Shown: piece after piece, positions 1 to 8,011 of the stretch
Numbering within the stretch: position 1 is the stretch's first letter
Layout of the letters: each line of letters begins with the position of its first letter
From: JBPEWY01 sp965224095
Lineage (GTDB): Bacteria > Bacteroidota > Bacteroidia > Flavobacteriales > Flavobacteriaceae
Direction of reading: 5' to 3'
NCBI GenBank assembly: GCA_965224095.1
Contig: OZ245039.1
Location: 1-64,000 of the forward strand
DNA length: 64,000 nt
Position numbers and translations under genes: made by a program
Notes under the pieces: model-generated
Database searches by the model: none
The model's input: the letters and a program-made list of their open reading frames with translations, nothing else
What the model was told of the DNA's origin: nothing

Positions 1-594
1 TGTGATTTTAGAACCTATGGCCCGGGTGAGGTTAGACCATTTGGAAGCCTCCTTGGTACCGGTTAATACATAGTTTCCCTGATCGTCTTTAGGCTCCCCC
101 GATTTCATTAATACCAATTTACCGGTGACATCCAAATCGGAATAGTCGGAATAATTATCGTCTTCTATACCATATCCTACATAGGTAAACTGATTAAAAG
201 TATAGGTGTTATTCTCCGGAGCGGAAAAAGTAACAAATTGATCGCCTATAAGGTAATTTTTATCGCCGATACTCATGGTAGCTTCGGGAATGGAAGCCTT
301 TTGAAGCGGAACTTTCTGAAAGTAATCGCCATCCGCCTTGGCGGCAGGAACTCCGATTTTCTTATAATATTCCCTAATGTAGTTTACAGCTTTTTTTTGT
401 CCGGCTTCACCGGTCTCTCTTCCCTCAAATTCATCCGACGCATATACATACAGATGTTCGCTTAATTCATCTTCCGTAATGCTGTTTCCATAGGTCGTAA
501 CAGGAACAACCGTTTCTTTTTTTTCGGCGACGGTATTCTGAGTAGAGTTACAACCCAACAACATACCGAGGAATACAAATACTATTTTTTTCAT
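1..594 (-). CDS. M28-type metallopeptidase lipoprotein, N-terminal part (cut by window edge)
   Basis: The gene starts at 594 and reads leftward off the window, so only about 198 N-terminal residues are visible. It opens with a lipoprotein signal (MKKIVFVFLGMLLGC, Cys15), so the product should be lipid-anchored in the envelope. Residues 40-100 contain LYVYASDEFEGRETGEAG, the segment that begins many Bacteroidota M28 (aminopeptidase Y/PSMB-like) peptidases, followed by the start of a protease-associated-type insertion (YVGYGIEDDNYSDY). The zinc ligands lie beyond the window edge and cannot be checked. The family assignment therefore rests on the N-terminal region alone. The A/T-rich 178-bp gap to the next gene, which points the other way, probably holds both promoters. 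Confidence 0.75.
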   Translation of the reverse strand, partial: MKKIVFVFLGMLLGCNSTQNTVAEKKETVVPVTTYGNSITEDELSEHLYVYASDEFEGRETGEAGQKKAVNYIREYYKKIGVPAAKADGDYFQKVPLQKASIPEATMSIGDKNYLIGDQFVTFSAPENNTYTFNQFTYVGYGIEDDNYSDYSDLDVTGKLVLMKSGEPKDDQGNYVLTGTKEASKWSNLTRAIGSKIT

Positions 595-772
595 GCGCTC
601 ATTATTATTTCACTCAAATATATTGAAAAAAGCGTCCGTTCATCGAAAATATTGTTAAATAGGAGTTGTTTAACGTCTTTTTTTTGCATTTTATCGTATA
701 TAACCATAACCCAAATTATAGTTATAGAACAATAATTAACCCTAAACAGAAGTTTACTTAAAAAACCTACTT

Positions 773-1582
773 ATGAAACGCTTACCACTATGGAGAGCAT
801 ATATGCTTATGCTTTGTTGTATTTATATGCTCTCATGCTCTGACGATCAATCGGAAATACTTGATTTAGTAACGGAAACAGAAGCAGTTGACACGCCTCA
901 GGATAATCCTGTTGAAAACCCCGCTGAAGAACCTTCAACCGATACTTCCGGCAGTACCAGTTGCACCGGTACGTCTGATGCCATTCATCAGGAAAAAGAC
1001 GGTGTACTGGTTATTGAAGCCGAAAACACCACCTTGAATACCAACTGGAGTAAAGAACGTTCGGTTTCCGGTTTCTCCGGAACCGATTATATTGTGTGGA
1101 AGGGAGGCAATTACTTCCACGATCCGGGAAATGGAATTCTTACGTATAAACTGAGAATTAGCGAAGCAGGTACTTATAGATTTCTGTATAGAAGTAAGGT
1201 AGGGGCCGGATCAAATTCAACGGAACATAATGATACCTGGGTTCGGTTTCCGGATGCAACCGATTTTTTTGCCAAACGCGGAACCACGGTGCTGTATCCC
1301 AAGGGAAGCGGGAAAACACCCAATCCGGACGGGGGAGGAGCCGAGGGTTGGTTTAAGGCCTATCTGAGCGGAACCACCGGTTGGACCTGGTCTACATTAA
1401 CCAACGATGGATCCGGATACGATATCTATGTAACTTTTGATAAGGCTGGAGATTATATACTGGAGCTTTCCGCACGTTCTGCCTACCACCTTGTAGACCG
1501 AATTGTATTGTTTAAGGATGGCACTGGTTTAGAAGCAGCAACCGATTTAAACAGGGCGCTTAGTTCTACCGTGTGTAAGTAA
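773..1582 (+). CDS. Lipoprotein with a CBM6-like beta-sandwich domain
   Basis: A 269-residue protein with a lipoprotein signal peptide (lipobox YMLSC, Cys22). An acidic, Pro-rich linker (about residues 30-65) is followed by one domain (about 70-255) whose pattern resembles CBM6/CBM35-type carbohydrate-binding modules: VIEAEN near its start, then GTDYIVWKG, TYKLRISEAGTYRFLYRS, and the closing GDYILELSARSAYHLVDRIVLF. No catalytic domain is attached, so it is probably a surface glycan-binding or adhesin-like lipoprotein. The ligand is unknown. The gene stands alone, with a terminator about 50 bp downstream. Confidence 0.65.
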   Translation: MKRLPLWRAYMLMLCCIYMLSCSDDQSEILDLVTETEAVDTPQDNPVENPAEEPSTDTSGSTSCTGTSDAIHQEKDGVLVIEAENTTLNTNWSKERSVSGFSGTDYIVWKGGNYFHDPGNGILTYKLRISEAGTYRFLYRSKVGAGSNSTEHNDTWVRFPDATDFFAKRGTTVLYPKGSGKTPNPDGGGAEGWFKAYLSGTTGWTWSTLTNDGSGYDIYVTFDKAGDYILELSARSAYHLVDRIVLFKDGTGLEAATDLNRALSSTVCK

Positions 1583-1629
1583 CAAAGATAAATACCTTCC
1601 GGGGTCTTCCGGTCCTTTTATAAAATTGA

Positions 1630-1660
1630 AAAACCCGCATACTGTTGCGGGTTTTGTTTT
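1630..1660 (+). terminator. Rho-independent terminator after the CBM lipoprotein gene
   Basis: A perfect 10-bp stem (AAAACCCGCA paired with TGCGGGTTTT) with a 6-nt loop, followed by a T-rich tract (GTTTT), about 50 bp after the stop codon at 1582. Confidence 0.85.
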
Positions 1661-1709
1661 GTGGTTTAATTTTACCGGTGTAGGTTATTTATCTCCGGCT
1701 TGGCTTGGT

Positions 1710-2387
1710 TTATTCTTTCTTCCTGTCCAGATAACGTGTTATAAACAACACAATCAGGGCGGGAAGCCCTATGGAAGAACTTACCTTTTGAACAATATTC
1801 ATTATAGATTCCATATTTTTTGCCTGTTTTTTTGATTTTACAACGCCCACATTAATAACGGCATTATAGGTAGTTGTACGGGAATTAATAAATCCTTTTT
1901 TGGGAATGATTTCGAAAATCAATAACGCCATTTTTTTACCTTCCGAATCGGTATTTAAAATAAAATAACGAGATTCTCCCGGTTTAATCCTTATTTCATT
2001 TGCAGGTACATGGTTAAATCCACTGGAATTGATTCGTACTAAAACATGGCTCACACCGATACGTTCTGAAGATCTATCCAAGGCAATCTCTAGTTTGATA
2101 TCATTTCCCAGGGCCTCTTTTTCCGGATACGAAATACTGATGATTTCGGAAAAATGATTTATCAGTATCGGTCTGATTTTAACAGAATCGTTTTCACCCG
2201 AAGATTCAGCCGCCACATCCGGGGGATGATCGATTTCCCAACCCGTTTGCGCCGGTTTTTTGCCGGTTAGGGCAATTACATCACCCCTGGATAAGAGATA
2301 AAAAGAAGAAAACAGAAACAAAACAATCGAAATTGCCAAAACAACCTTTAATAACACCTTCAATAAGGTATTCTTTTTCGTATTCAT
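1710..2387 (-). CDS. Unknown protein with two membrane segments
   Basis: About 225 residues from the ATG at 2387; a GTG two codons upstream is less likely. A hydrophobic segment near residues 8-32 (LLKVVLAISIVLFLFSSFYLL) looks like a signal anchor. A second short one near the C-terminus (about 200-217) is followed by the basic tail RYLDRKKE. The middle (about 45-180) is predicted beta-rich and extracytoplasmic, with no cysteine or recognisable catalytic motif. I do not recognise the family. It is the last chromosomal gene before the island boundary at 2653 and is convergent with the gene before it. Confidence 0.6.
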   Translation of the reverse strand: MNTKKNTLLKVLLKVVLAISIVLFLFSSFYLLSRGDVIALTGKKPAQTGWEIDHPPDVAAESSGENDSVKIRPILINHFSEIISISYPEKEALGNDIKLEIALDRSSERIGVSHVLVRINSSGFNHVPANEIRIKPGESRYFILNTDSEGKKMALLIFEIIPKKGFINSRTTTYNAVINVGVVKSKKQAKNMESIMNIVQKVSSSIGLPALIVLFITRYLDRKKE

Positions 2388-2652
2388 AAACACAAAATTC
2401 TAATAAATTTAAAGGTATGGAGGAGCCGAAGTTCAGGAATGCAATAAAACATTACCCGGTAAAAGGGTAGTGCTATAAATTTACGAAAATTATTTTTTCT
2501 GAAGATTGACCAGAACTGGCCAAATTAACACAGAACCTTTTCTTTGTGTGAAACAACATTAAATATACTTAAAGGATTTGAGGTTAGCATGGAGTGAAGC
2601 AATACGGAATAAAGCTCCAAACAAAAAAACCTCTGTAGATACAGAGGTTCTC
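2388..2652. other. Non-coding chromosomal flank of the island
   Basis: About 265 bp of AT-rich sequence without a credible ORF. It holds the promoter region of the leftward gene that starts at 2387 and, at its right end, the hairpin at 2621-2649. That hairpin is probably the original terminator of the tRNA-Ser gene whose 3' end was displaced by the island. Confidence 0.6.
2621..2649 (-). terminator. Terminator next to the left attachment site
   Basis: An inverted repeat (AACCTCTGTA / TACAGAGGTT) followed, on the minus strand, by a run of T residues. It lies 3 bp beyond the 22-bp tRNA-Ser fragment, where a tRNA terminator would be if the island were absent. This fits displacement of the original tRNA 3' end by integration. 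Confidence 0.7.
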
Positions 2653-2674
2653 GCGGAGGAAGAGGGATTCGAAC
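2653..2674 (+). repeat. Left attachment site (22-bp tRNA-Ser 3' fragment)
   Basis: Identical to 14449-14470. It starts GCGGAGGAAG and ends GATTCGAAC, which is the complement of the tRNA T-loop GTTCGAATC and the acceptor stem CTTCCTCC. No other part of a tRNA is present here, so this is an att remnant and not a gene. Confidence 0.88.
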
Positions 2675-2687
2675 TTTGATTGTAATA

Positions 2688-2746
2688 TGTTTACTTACAA
2701 TGAGTTATAAGAAAGTGTTTATAAGTACTCACCGAATCACTCACCA
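2688..2746 (+). repeat. Sub-terminal repeats at the left end of the island
   Basis: Two short sequences here recur in the same orientation near the right end. TGTTTACTTACA is at 2688-2699 and 14210-14221. A 21-bp sequence, starting TACTCACCGAAT and ending ACTCACCA, is at 2726-2746 and 14328-14348. Their symmetrical placement near both att sites suggests arm-type binding sites for the integrase or an excision factor (inference). Confidence 0.6.
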
Positions 2747-2784
2747 ATTACCTGAATACTATTAATATAAAAGGGATTCAACCA

Positions 2785-4911
2785 CTAAAAATTTTTAAGT
2801 TTAAAAAATAATTTCCAGGTATGACTTTCAGTACCACTTATGATTCCTGAGTCGAAGAATCCTTCATCTTTAATACTGCCATCCGCTTGTATTAATATAT
2901 TCTTTAAATAAAATTCCTTATAGTTTTTACCATCGATTGTTTTGATTCCACAGTGAAACCCACTACAATGACCACAACTCTTATGGCAGGATTCAATTTT
3001 AGAAATTATTTTAAACTTTACGTTGTTGCTGTTAAGTTCATTCTGGTCAATTACAAAACTTAGAGCTTTATCTTCAGATTTTAACTGATTAAGTAGTTGA
3101 TCGGAGGATGCAGAATCATTAGTACCATCATGTAGTCGAACAATTTCAAAGGGTCTTTTTCTCCATACAGGGTTTCCGAAGTTATCCTTTCTATTATGTT
3201 CAGTTTCCCGCCAGGAAACAAGTTTACTCGTGGATACACCTTCATCATTTTTGCCCTTAATATATTTGCCATCGACCATCATTTCAATATCTACCTCCAG
3301 TCCAATTCGAGAGCAATCACCATGATCGTGACCATCAACAATATTCAAATATCCTAATCCTAAAAAAGTTATTTTAGAAGCTGTATAAGGTCTACAATCA
3401 CGTTTGGTATAGGTTGTTGTCATGCGAACATCGGCTACAGTGTTATCGTTTATAAAGTTCAATTTGTAGCCAATTGGAATTTGGGATACATTTGGATTCC
3501 AACGGGAGTTCTTAATCCATTCATGAAACTGCTCAAAATCGTGGAATGGATGCTGATCACCTCCAACCGCATAGGCAGTAAATTTCCACTCTTTGTTAAC
3601 AGTACCAAAATCCACTTTACCTCCAAGTTTTGCACTCATTCCAGCACCGGAATAGGCAGCATCCACTGCTGCGGCAATAATTTCCTCTTCATAATCTGAT
3701 TCTATCCTGATGAATCCAATTCTACCATAACTAACTTCAGAAATGTAAAGATCTTCCGATTTTACGGGATCAGAGGATTTATTTAAGTTTATTAGTTGAT
3801 CACTATCCACCAAAAAGGAGTAATATTTTTGATGAAACTTAACCACATACATATTTCGCTTGGTCTTTTTTCCATAGTTGAATTTAGCTTTTAAACTGGC
3901 GCCAAAACCGTTAAACTCACCATAAGCCATTATGGCAAGATCTTGTTCATGTTCAATTTTATGAACTGTGTAGGAAAAGTTAGTAGGGTTTATTACAGAC
4001 TTATTAGCATTCAAAATGTTAGACATGCCTTCATTCAAACTTGCCTTGCTAATAGATCCATTTTCATTTGGTATAATTGTGATCCCTGACAATCCAGCAC
4101 TTGCAGAAGTGAGGTCAATTGCAATGTTGAAAGAATTATAACTTAGGTTTGGTTTTGCGTAATTGCCTTCGGTGAAGGCGTTTTGTTTGAAAATTGCACC
4201 TGGATAGATTTGCGAATGGTCACCAGAAGTAACCAGAAACCCAATTTTTTTTTGAGGGCTTTCATCTACAGAGATAACCTTGGTTACGCAGAGTCTTCTA
4301 GCGTTTTCGTCAAGTTCATCTCCTTTTTCCTCTACAGTTGTATTATATTCGTGATTGCCCCTAACAATTGTAGCTATAATAGATGGTGATGAATTGGAAC
4401 TTGCTGTATCCGTTCTGTAAGAGTCCGAGCCATAATAATATCCTAAAGTTTTCTTTGAGGAATAACCCCATGTGACCATTTGGTTGTCAGTTGTAACTAA
4501 CTCAGTAGTTGTAACCCAATCTTTATCTTTATCATGCCACCATCTTGAGATTTCTAAGTACTTTTCATCTAATTTATTGGGATATACATAGCACAGTATC
4601 TTATCTTGTTTGTATCCCTTTTCCAATAATTGATCTAAATGAGCTAGTTTGTCTGTGGTAGTGATATGGCTACCTTTGGAATCAGTGTATCTATAAAGAG
4701 GAATCAACTCCATCTCTTTTTTTGATTTAGCTTGGAATAAATATGTTTTCTTGGTGTATCCCCATGATGTCATTTGTTGGTCGGTGGCAATTAAGTTTGA
4801 TTGAACTACCCAGTCTTTTTTAATAGGATGCCACCATCTAGAAATAGTTGAGTCTTGCGCGGGAACTGAGTTAGAGAAAGCTAGGATCAATAATACAATA
4901 AGTTTTTTCAT
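2785..4911 (-). CDS. Secreted cholesterol-dependent-cytolysin-like (CDC/CDCL) pore-forming protein
   Basis: A 708-residue protein with a signal peptide (cleavage near VPAQ-DS, residue 19). Residues 25-160 hold three DUF5648-like repeats (RWWHPIKKDWV..GY, LYRYTDSKGSHITTTD, RWWHDKDKDWVTT..WGY), often attached to exported proteins. Residues about 180-510 match the thiol-activated cytolysin core: YPGAIF (236-241), VVKFHQKYYSFLVD (356-369), YISEVSYGRIGFIRIES (389-405; compare YISSVAYGR in pneumolysin), GGD (450-452) and the IPIGYKLNFINDNTVA strand. At about 640-655, where classical CDCs have the Trp-rich undecapeptide ECTGLAWEWWR, this protein has a Cys/His-rich stretch (ESCHKSCGHCSGFHC). That resembles CDC-like proteins that do not use cholesterol. 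It probably forms membrane pores; the target is unknown. It lies 95 bp downstream of the papain-like gene on the same strand. Confidence 0.8.
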   Translation of the reverse strand: MKKLIVLLILAFSNSVPAQDSTISRWWHPIKKDWVVQSNLIATDQQMTSWGYTKKTYLFQAKSKKEMELIPLYRYTDSKGSHITTTDKLAHLDQLLEKGYKQDKILCYVYPNKLDEKYLEISRWWHDKDKDWVTTTELVTTDNQMVTWGYSSKKTLGYYYGSDSYRTDTASSNSSPSIIATIVRGNHEYNTTVEEKGDELDENARRLCVTKVISVDESPQKKIGFLVTSGDHSQIYPGAIFKQNAFTEGNYAKPNLSYNSFNIAIDLTSASAGLSGITIIPNENGSISKASLNEGMSNILNANKSVINPTNFSYTVHKIEHEQDLAIMAYGEFNGFGASLKAKFNYGKKTKRNMYVVKFHQKYYSFLVDSDQLINLNKSSDPVKSEDLYISEVSYGRIGFIRIESDYEEEIIAAAVDAAYSGAGMSAKLGGKVDFGTVNKEWKFTAYAVGGDQHPFHDFEQFHEWIKNSRWNPNVSQIPIGYKLNFINDNTVADVRMTTTYTKRDCRPYTASKITFLGLGYLNIVDGHDHGDCSRIGLEVDIEMMVDGKYIKGKNDEGVSTSKLVSWRETEHNRKDNFGNPVWRKRPFEIVRLHDGTNDSASSDQLLNQLKSEDKALSFVIDQNELNSNNVKFKIISKIESCHKSCGHCSGFHCGIKTIDGKNYKEFYLKNILIQADGSIKDEGFFDSGIISGTESHTWKLFFKLKNF

Positions 4912-5006
4912 GAGAGTTCTGTTTCAGCTACAATTTTAAGTCTTTGATTTGTGTTCTTAAATGAAACTCATTACTTTTAAATTCAAACGATGTCTTTTAT
5001 TTTCCC

Positions 5007-6317
5007 CTAAATACCTTTTTTAGGTAATCCCTTTGTATTTAAATCACGAAGAGTATTTTTAGTTATTATAGCACCTTCAAACTTGGAACCTGATAAATCT
5101 GATCCTCTTAAATCCGCTCTATCTAAATTAGCTCCACTGAAGTCACAATCCTTGCACTGAATTGTATTCAAAGATGTACCATACAACCGGGCATTTCTAA
5201 AAGAAGTACCATCAAATTTACCATGATGAAGATCGGCCCCCTCAAAATTTGCTTTGTCAGCAGTGGCATTGTGCATCTTGACATTTTTTAAGTCAGCTCC
5301 ATAAAATCTGGTGTTGACCAGTATAGCTTCGTTGAAGGTACTATTTTTTAGATCAGCCCCGTCAAAATTTGCATCCGACAAGTGACTCTTTTCAAAATTC
5401 ACACCATTAGATTTAACCCCATAAAAATCACCTTTATCCAGTTCAGAGCGATAAAAATCAGTCCCATTAATTGTTGCCCCTCGGAGATTAACTCCTTTTC
5501 CTTTCGAACATCTGTAATTTTTATTTGAAATATTTTTACCTGATAAATTAAGCCCCATTATATTTTTATTTTTACATCCATTGATAATAGCAGGATCTAA
5601 AGGTGTACTTTTAATATAATTATTATCGACAAAATATGTTAACCATTTCTTGTTCGGTTCTTCCGCATAGTAATATCTAGGGTTAGTACTGTCAAAATTT
5701 GGTCTGAGCGTTTTTGTCTGATTAGGGTAATTAGGATCATAGACAAAAATTTTCAAATTTTCTTTGTTCATATTTAACTTTCCATCATATCCATTCATAT
5801 CATAACCTATAGCAACAACCTGGTGGTGTTTTGATGTGAATCCTGCATCGCCTGCGGCGAATAGACCTAAAGGAACAGGTTCTCCATTATCGATCTTATT
5901 TTTAAGCTCTTCTAAGCGTCCACCATTGAACCCCTGAATACCCCAATTCCAAAATTCCATGGTTCTCCACCCAAAAGGATTAAAGAAAAGTTCAATCCAC
6001 TTGTCGGCCTGTGCAGAGTAAGTATCCCATTGTCTTTGTCTAATGTAACGTGTTAAATCAGTGCCTTCATTTGGTGTTTTCGCTGATTGAGGCACAGGAA
6101 TTCCATAGTAGAAATAGTCTAAAGCACTATAAGACATTCCACCACAAAGCCCCTTTAAATTTATACTAGCACCCACATAGTAGCCGAGGTTGTCAAATGT
6201 ATTACTGAAATTAAACCCATGCTTTTCTGGATCAAATGAAGTCATTTTCTTCTGAGAAAATGAATGATTAGTAAAAAAAGTAAAAATCAGAATTGGATAA
6301 AATAGTAAATTTTTCAT
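5007..6317 (-). CDS. Secreted papain-like-fold protein with C-terminal pentapeptide repeats
   Basis: About 436 residues from the ATG at 6317, which gives a clean signal peptide (MKNLLFYPILIFTFF...SFSQ); the longer frame back to 6362 would bury it. Residues 25-240 contain GLCGGMSYSALDYF (Cys58), KHHQVVAIGYD (His164/165) and FVYDPNYP (Asp194). Their order and spacing fit a papain/C39-like cysteine-protease fold, although activity is not proven. Residues about 245-430 are pentapeptide repeats (FDGADLKNSTF, FEGADLHHGKF and similar), expected to form a right-handed quadrilateral beta-helix. It is transcribed just ahead of the CDC-like gene, so the two may be a secreted pair. Strongly AT-rich, in keeping with recent acquisition. 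Confidence 0.7.
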   Translation of the reverse strand: MKNLLFYPILIFTFFTNHSFSQKKMTSFDPEKHGFNFSNTFDNLGYYVGASINLKGLCGGMSYSALDYFYYGIPVPQSAKTPNEGTDLTRYIRQRQWDTYSAQADKWIELFFNPFGWRTMEFWNWGIQGFNGGRLEELKNKIDNGEPVPLGLFAAGDAGFTSKHHQVVAIGYDMNGYDGKLNMNKENLKIFVYDPNYPNQTKTLRPNFDSTNPRYYYAEEPNKKWLTYFVDNNYIKSTPLDPAIINGCKNKNIMGLNLSGKNISNKNYRCSKGKGVNLRGATINGTDFYRSELDKGDFYGVKSNGVNFEKSHLSDANFDGADLKNSTFNEAILVNTRFYGADLKNVKMHNATADKANFEGADLHHGKFDGTSFRNARLYGTSLNTIQCKDCDFSGANLDRADLRGSDLSGSKFEGAIITKNTLRDLNTKGLPKKGI

Positions 6318-6606
6318 AGTAAATTGCTTAAATGTGATAGTCAAAGTTCTGAAATTAACCATCTAATTTTAAAGCAATTATGATGTGAAAATTATAAGTT
6401 TTTTGAAATGTTTGTACTTATGTTGCAATATTTATTGCTTATAAAAAAATAGTAGCGAGTAATTTCATAAACACGAAAATGTCATTAGTATTTTTATGTA
6501 AAGGTTATTAAATAGCTTTTTATTAACTTTAGTAAGCTATATGCCGTTTTCTCCCAAACAGTTAATAAGTCAAACACCGAAGCCGAAGATTTGAAAAAAG
6601 TACACG

Positions 6607-7851
6607 ATGGATAAAGGTAAAATTTTGTTTGTCACCCTTCCTGAAAGAGGACATATTAATCCACTTATTGGAGTTGCAAAATGTTTGCTGGATATGAATT
6701 TTGGTATTGCGTTTTTCTCTCAAGCAGATATTTCAGATCAATTGGAAAAAGCGAAAATCGACTGTGAATGCTACACTTCAAATGAACACTTTGTTATTCC
6801 GGCTGAGTTTATGGCCCACGGTGCTAGTTTTGCTGAAAGAATTAAGGACAAAGAATGGTTACAACAATGGATTAAGATATTGCTTATAGATAGTGTACCT
6901 AGCCAAGTTAATGCACTGGGAGAAGTTGTGGAAGCTTATAAGCCTGACGTAATACTGTCTGATCCAATGGTGTATGCAACTAGTATTGTAGCAGAAAGCA
7001 AAAAAATTCCCTGGGCCGGAATTTCAAATTCGTTAAATCCGGTAACTCCGAAAGATTGGGGAAGCGATTTAATAGAAACCTTAGATAAATATCAATCAGA
7101 ACGATTGGCTCTTTTTTCTTCCTTGCAAAGAGATGTGAAATTTTGTGTATGTGATTTGATTTCTCCTTGGTTGAATATTGTTTTTACTTCAGAATTATAT
7201 GCTCCAAGAAATTTAAGTAAGAATGATTTTTCATTCTACGTTGGCTCTCCCTTTCCTTTGGATGGAAAAAGAGGTGATGAAACCGCTTTCCCATTTGAAA
7301 AGTTGGATAAACATAAGAAGAAAGTTTACATGTCTTTGGGAAGCATGGTTTACTATCATCCAATTTTGTTTAAGACAGTTTACAAAGCCCTCGAAGGATT
7401 TAATGTTCAATTGATTTTATCGGTAGGAGACTTATATTTCGAAAATTTTGCCAATAATTTTTCAAAAGATACAATTGTTTTACCGTATGTGCCACAACTT
7501 CAACTACTTGAACATATTGATTTGATGGTTAGTCATGGAGGAGCGAATTCTGTTTTGGAGTGTTTGTCAAAAGGGATTCCCTTGGCTCTATTGCCAATAT
7601 GCAATGATCAATTTTTTCAGGCTAAATTTTTGAACAGAGCGGAAACAGGAATTGTTTTGGATGCAAACAATCCGGATGTTAAAGTATACAGAGAGGGATT
7701 AACAAGATTACTTAAAGATAACAATATTTATAGGAAAAATGCTCAACTAATTAAAGAGTCACTCAACAATTCCGGAGGTGTACACAAAGTGGCAGCTTTG
7801 GCTTGTGAATTGCTGAAAACTGGTCAGCCATTGAAGCCCATTTTTTCTTAA
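6607..7851 (+). CDS. GT1-family (MGT-like) UDP-glycosyltransferase
   Basis: 414 residues with the two-domain GT-B layout of the GT1/MGT family. The N-terminal acceptor domain opens with ILFVTLPERGHINPLIGVAK; the His in GHINP is the usual catalytic base. The C-terminal donor domain has KKVYMSLGSM, VLPYVPQLQLLEHIDLMVSH and the sugar-nucleotide motif MVSHGGANSVLECLSKGIP. These enzymes transfer a sugar from a UDP-sugar to small hydrophobic acceptors such as macrolides, flavonoids and lipids, so drug inactivation or natural-product glycosylation is possible. The acceptor is unknown. It is followed, after 160 bp, by an AraC-type regulator on the same strand. Confidence 0.85.
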   Translation: MDKGKILFVTLPERGHINPLIGVAKCLLDMNFGIAFFSQADISDQLEKAKIDCECYTSNEHFVIPAEFMAHGASFAERIKDKEWLQQWIKILLIDSVPSQVNALGEVVEAYKPDVILSDPMVYATSIVAESKKIPWAGISNSLNPVTPKDWGSDLIETLDKYQSERLALFSSLQRDVKFCVCDLISPWLNIVFTSELYAPRNLSKNDFSFYVGSPFPLDGKRGDETAFPFEKLDKHKKKVYMSLGSMVYYHPILFKTVYKALEGFNVQLILSVGDLYFENFANNFSKDTIVLPYVPQLQLLEHIDLMVSHGGANSVLECLSKGIPLALLPICNDQFFQAKFLNRAETGIVLDANNPDVKVYREGLTRLLKDNNIYRKNAQLIKESLNNSGGVHKVAALACELLKTGQPLKPIFS

Positions 7852-8011
7852 TTATCTGTGAAACCAGTTCTAAAAATGGAACATCAAATAGTATTTTGTT
7901 ATTGAAAGATGCTTGTCATTTTTTGTTTCCTTAGTTTATTTTAACTTTTTGTATTTTAACTAAATAATGATTGCTTAACAGATTTATGGTTGTAAACCAT
8001 TAAATATTAAG

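Noticed and set aside
2645..2690. A second tRNA-Ser gene at the left end
   Set aside because: Only 22 bp match the tRNA; anticodon arm, D-arm and 5' acceptor strand are missing. It is the displaced att fragment.
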